64,000 nt of DNA from Diprion similis. Lineage: Eukaryota; Arthropoda; Insecta; Hymenoptera; Diprionidae. The stretch covers positions 2,790,001-2,854,000 of the forward strand of contig NC_060110.1 of assembly GCF_021155765.1 (NCBI RefSeq), read 5' to 3'. How positions within the stretch are numbered: position 1 is the stretch's first letter; each line of letters opens with the position of its first letter. The translations under genes were made by a program, and so were the position numbers. The notes below the pieces were generated by a model. That model searched no databases. It was not told the DNA's origin and saw only the letters and a program-made list of their open reading frames with translations. Shown one piece after another: positions 62,014 to 64,000 of the stretch.

Positions 62014-64000
62014 TTGTAATGAAATATTGAAAACGAAAAGTGTAAACGCCAGAGAAATTCGGTAGATCCTATAAACCCGTAGTTTCACAGGTAGAGTGGG
62101 AGAAACTATAGGACTCACACAAACGGAACAAAGAGCGAATTGTCTTATAAAGAGGATAGTAATTTAACACTACAACTACCGAAGTACAATATGACTTGAA
62201 GTATATAGGGATTTTAAAATAAAATTGTAAAACCAGTCTAATAAAACAAAAACAAAATTCATTAAATTACTCCTTTAGTTATCGTTGTAACAGTCATTAC
62301 ATCATTACGAGAAATCATGAAATCAGTTATTTTTACTGACTAGTTTTAGCGTTAACTATCTAGTCTTCATTATCTGGTACTAAAATCTGTATTCGAACTC
62401 TAACAACATCGTAAAAAATGCAGTTATTAATATCACCATACTATTCTTCCAAATCGAAATTGTCAACAATAGTAAAAAACCGCAATTTTTTATTTATTAA
62501 GGCAACGTCTAAACTTCACTCTGTAAATCTACAAAGTTGTGTTTCATATTTTCGTTTCACCAATTAAGTTCATGACAGAATTCTCTGACCTCACGTAAAC
62601 CGTAGTGCGGCCTGCGGAACAAAATAGACAGTATAAATCTCATATTGACCGTTATTCGTTTTTTGTATAATTCTTGGTTTTGTTGTTGCTGATACGGTGA
62701 CGAAAACTTTTTACGAGTAGTTTATACCTGCATTCTGCTGTAACAATATGGCACACACGTAGGGTGTTCCATTTTAATGAAACTACATCCCAGAAATAAG
62801 GTGGTGGGGAAAAAGTTCACGACAAAAGTCTTATCGTTTCTTGGGATATAAAAGTTATAGTACCGAGAAGAAATGGTCAATGCTAGCAGGCTGAACGACC
62901 GACTGCGCATGCGCAAAATAACTGAACTCGATTGGTCGGTGAGATCGCTGTACAGACTACAGCTATTCATACATTCTTCTGAAAGGCAAGAGAGCCAATT
63001 TACTCGAAACAGGGCTTTCATTGTCAAACTTTTCCACGTTAAGCATCGATTTGAGGTTATGTTGTTATGAGATACCTTTTTGTATCACTTATTTGAGGGG
63101 AATTTTTTTGTCAACTCGGCGTATAGAATGCACTGATGAATATATTTTCTGTATTTACTAACAAAAACAACAAAACCCCGTTTCTGTAGGAACGTTTATG
63201 TGCTGTCAGTTCTGGCGAGCCACGTTATTCGTTAGTTCCATTTTAAGCTATTGAAGCGCTGGTGTCGTTTTTGTCTGTCATCGTTATATAAACAACTATT
63301 TCGTACTAAATCCTCAGAACTAGTATCGAAATCGCGTGATAATTCGAGAAGTCTTTAGGAAACAGTCAGCTCTTTTATAATACTCAGTGAATTTGGAATT
63401 TGGGGTGCTAACTTCATATATCGATTAATATCAGAAAATCTGGTTAATAGCGTATGCTAGACACCAAAAAGTGCATACCTAGAATCGTCTGGCTATCCGC
63501 TACAACTTCTGTTTCAGAGAAAATGACGGATTTTCTTCTATTCTTAAGTATCGTTTTTCAAAATTCCTGAAAGTGGTACCACGTGTGATAAATCCAGCAA
63601 TGCAAACTCTTGTCCCCCTCGATGCCATAAAGCTTTTGTCTGGAACTATTTTATCCCTTCGTGACACCCTAGTTTTTCGAGGTCTTGAACTGGTTAGATC
63701 AGAATGTAACACCTTGTACATGCCTCTTTGTTACGCAAAGTCAGTTTGGCGTAAAAAAAAGTCGCAATAAGACATCCCTGATTAACAAAGCGATAACGTA
63801 GCAAAAACCTTCTGTAGGTAGGGTAATAATCCGAAGCACGTTGGACAATAAACCTCTGAGTCGTAGGTCACTACATAACGAAGGGGGGAGATACGGCTTA
63901 TCGGGTGTCTGAAAGTCGCTTCAATAAATTGCCGAAGCTAGTCAACCGAGCTACCAAACCCGAGTCTCGCTTACCGTAAAGATTGAAGGTACTCCAGGAC
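62014..64000. other. Right-hand flank, no recognised coding exon
   Basis: Apart from the NRF-1-type site nothing is recognised. ORFs of 65-101 codons overlap on both strands at about 62720-63070 and 63500-63770, which suggests chance. Confidence 0.35.
62904..62915. promoter_or_regulatory. NRF-1/Ewg-type palindrome TGCGCATGCGCA
   Basis: A perfect match to the YGCGCAYGCGCR site bound by NRF-1 (erect wing in Drosophila), followed by ATTGG, an inverted CCAAT box, at 62931-62935. Such sites are typical of broadly expressed insect promoters. The gene it would serve is not identified; it may start to the right of the window. Confidence 0.5.

Noticed and set aside
1..64000. CRISPR arrays, bacterial operons, riboswitches
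   Set aside because: The DNA is clearly eukaryotic with spliced genes. No regularly spaced direct repeats were seen.

Overview
The window is AT-rich animal nuclear DNA. Its genes are split by short GT-AG introns and separated by long non-coding stretches rich in foldback repeats. The proteins (FKBP12, TMEM68, ATAD2) are metazoan, and the gene density and repeats fit a holometabolous insect. A hymenopteran such as a sawfly is my best guess, but this is inference and not proven by the sequence.

Layout. (1) About 220-1500, minus strand: the 5' end of an FKBP12-type peptidyl-prolyl isomerase, whose remaining exons lie beyond the left edge. (2) 4430-7991, minus: a complete six-exon TMEM68-like acyltransferase (323 aa). 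(3) 8000-11450: the divergent TMEM68/ATAD2 promoter region, with a palindromic CRE-type site and three consecutive perfect tetraloop hairpins. (4) 11453-22474, plus: a complete 14-exon ATAD2-family chromatin AAA+ ATPase with a bromodomain (1365 aa). (5) 28821-34170, plus: a second, shorter ATAD2 paralogue in tandem (11 recognisable exons, about 660 aa). It keeps intact AAA+ motifs and the C-terminal domain but has no bromodomain and no recognisable acidic N-terminus. Where the bromodomain should be it has two tandemly duplicated 105-nt exons. (6) 34171-53883: no recognisable gene; several inverted-repeat (MITE-like) elements. (7) 53884-55590, minus: a single-exon C2H2 zinc-finger protein (568 aa). 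(8) 55591-64000: mostly non-coding, with another large foldback element, a Mutator-like transposase relic, a small basic ORF and an NRF-1-type promoter palindrome near 62.9 kb.

The most interesting item is the ATAD2 tandem pair. ATAD2/Yta7/Abo1 proteins assemble as AAA+ hexamers that handle histones. A neighbouring paralogue that has kept the ATPase core but lost the acetyl-lysine reader could form mixed hexamers with the full-length protein, or act as a bromodomain-independent nucleosome remodeller. Exon lengths and intron phases of the two genes match through the ATPase region, so the origin by gene duplication is well supported. The functional proposal is inference. A second useful item is a filled/empty pair for a 336-bp palindromic MITE (51648-51983 inserted in a repeat whose uninterrupted copy is at about 2875-3091), which fixes the element ends and a TA target site.
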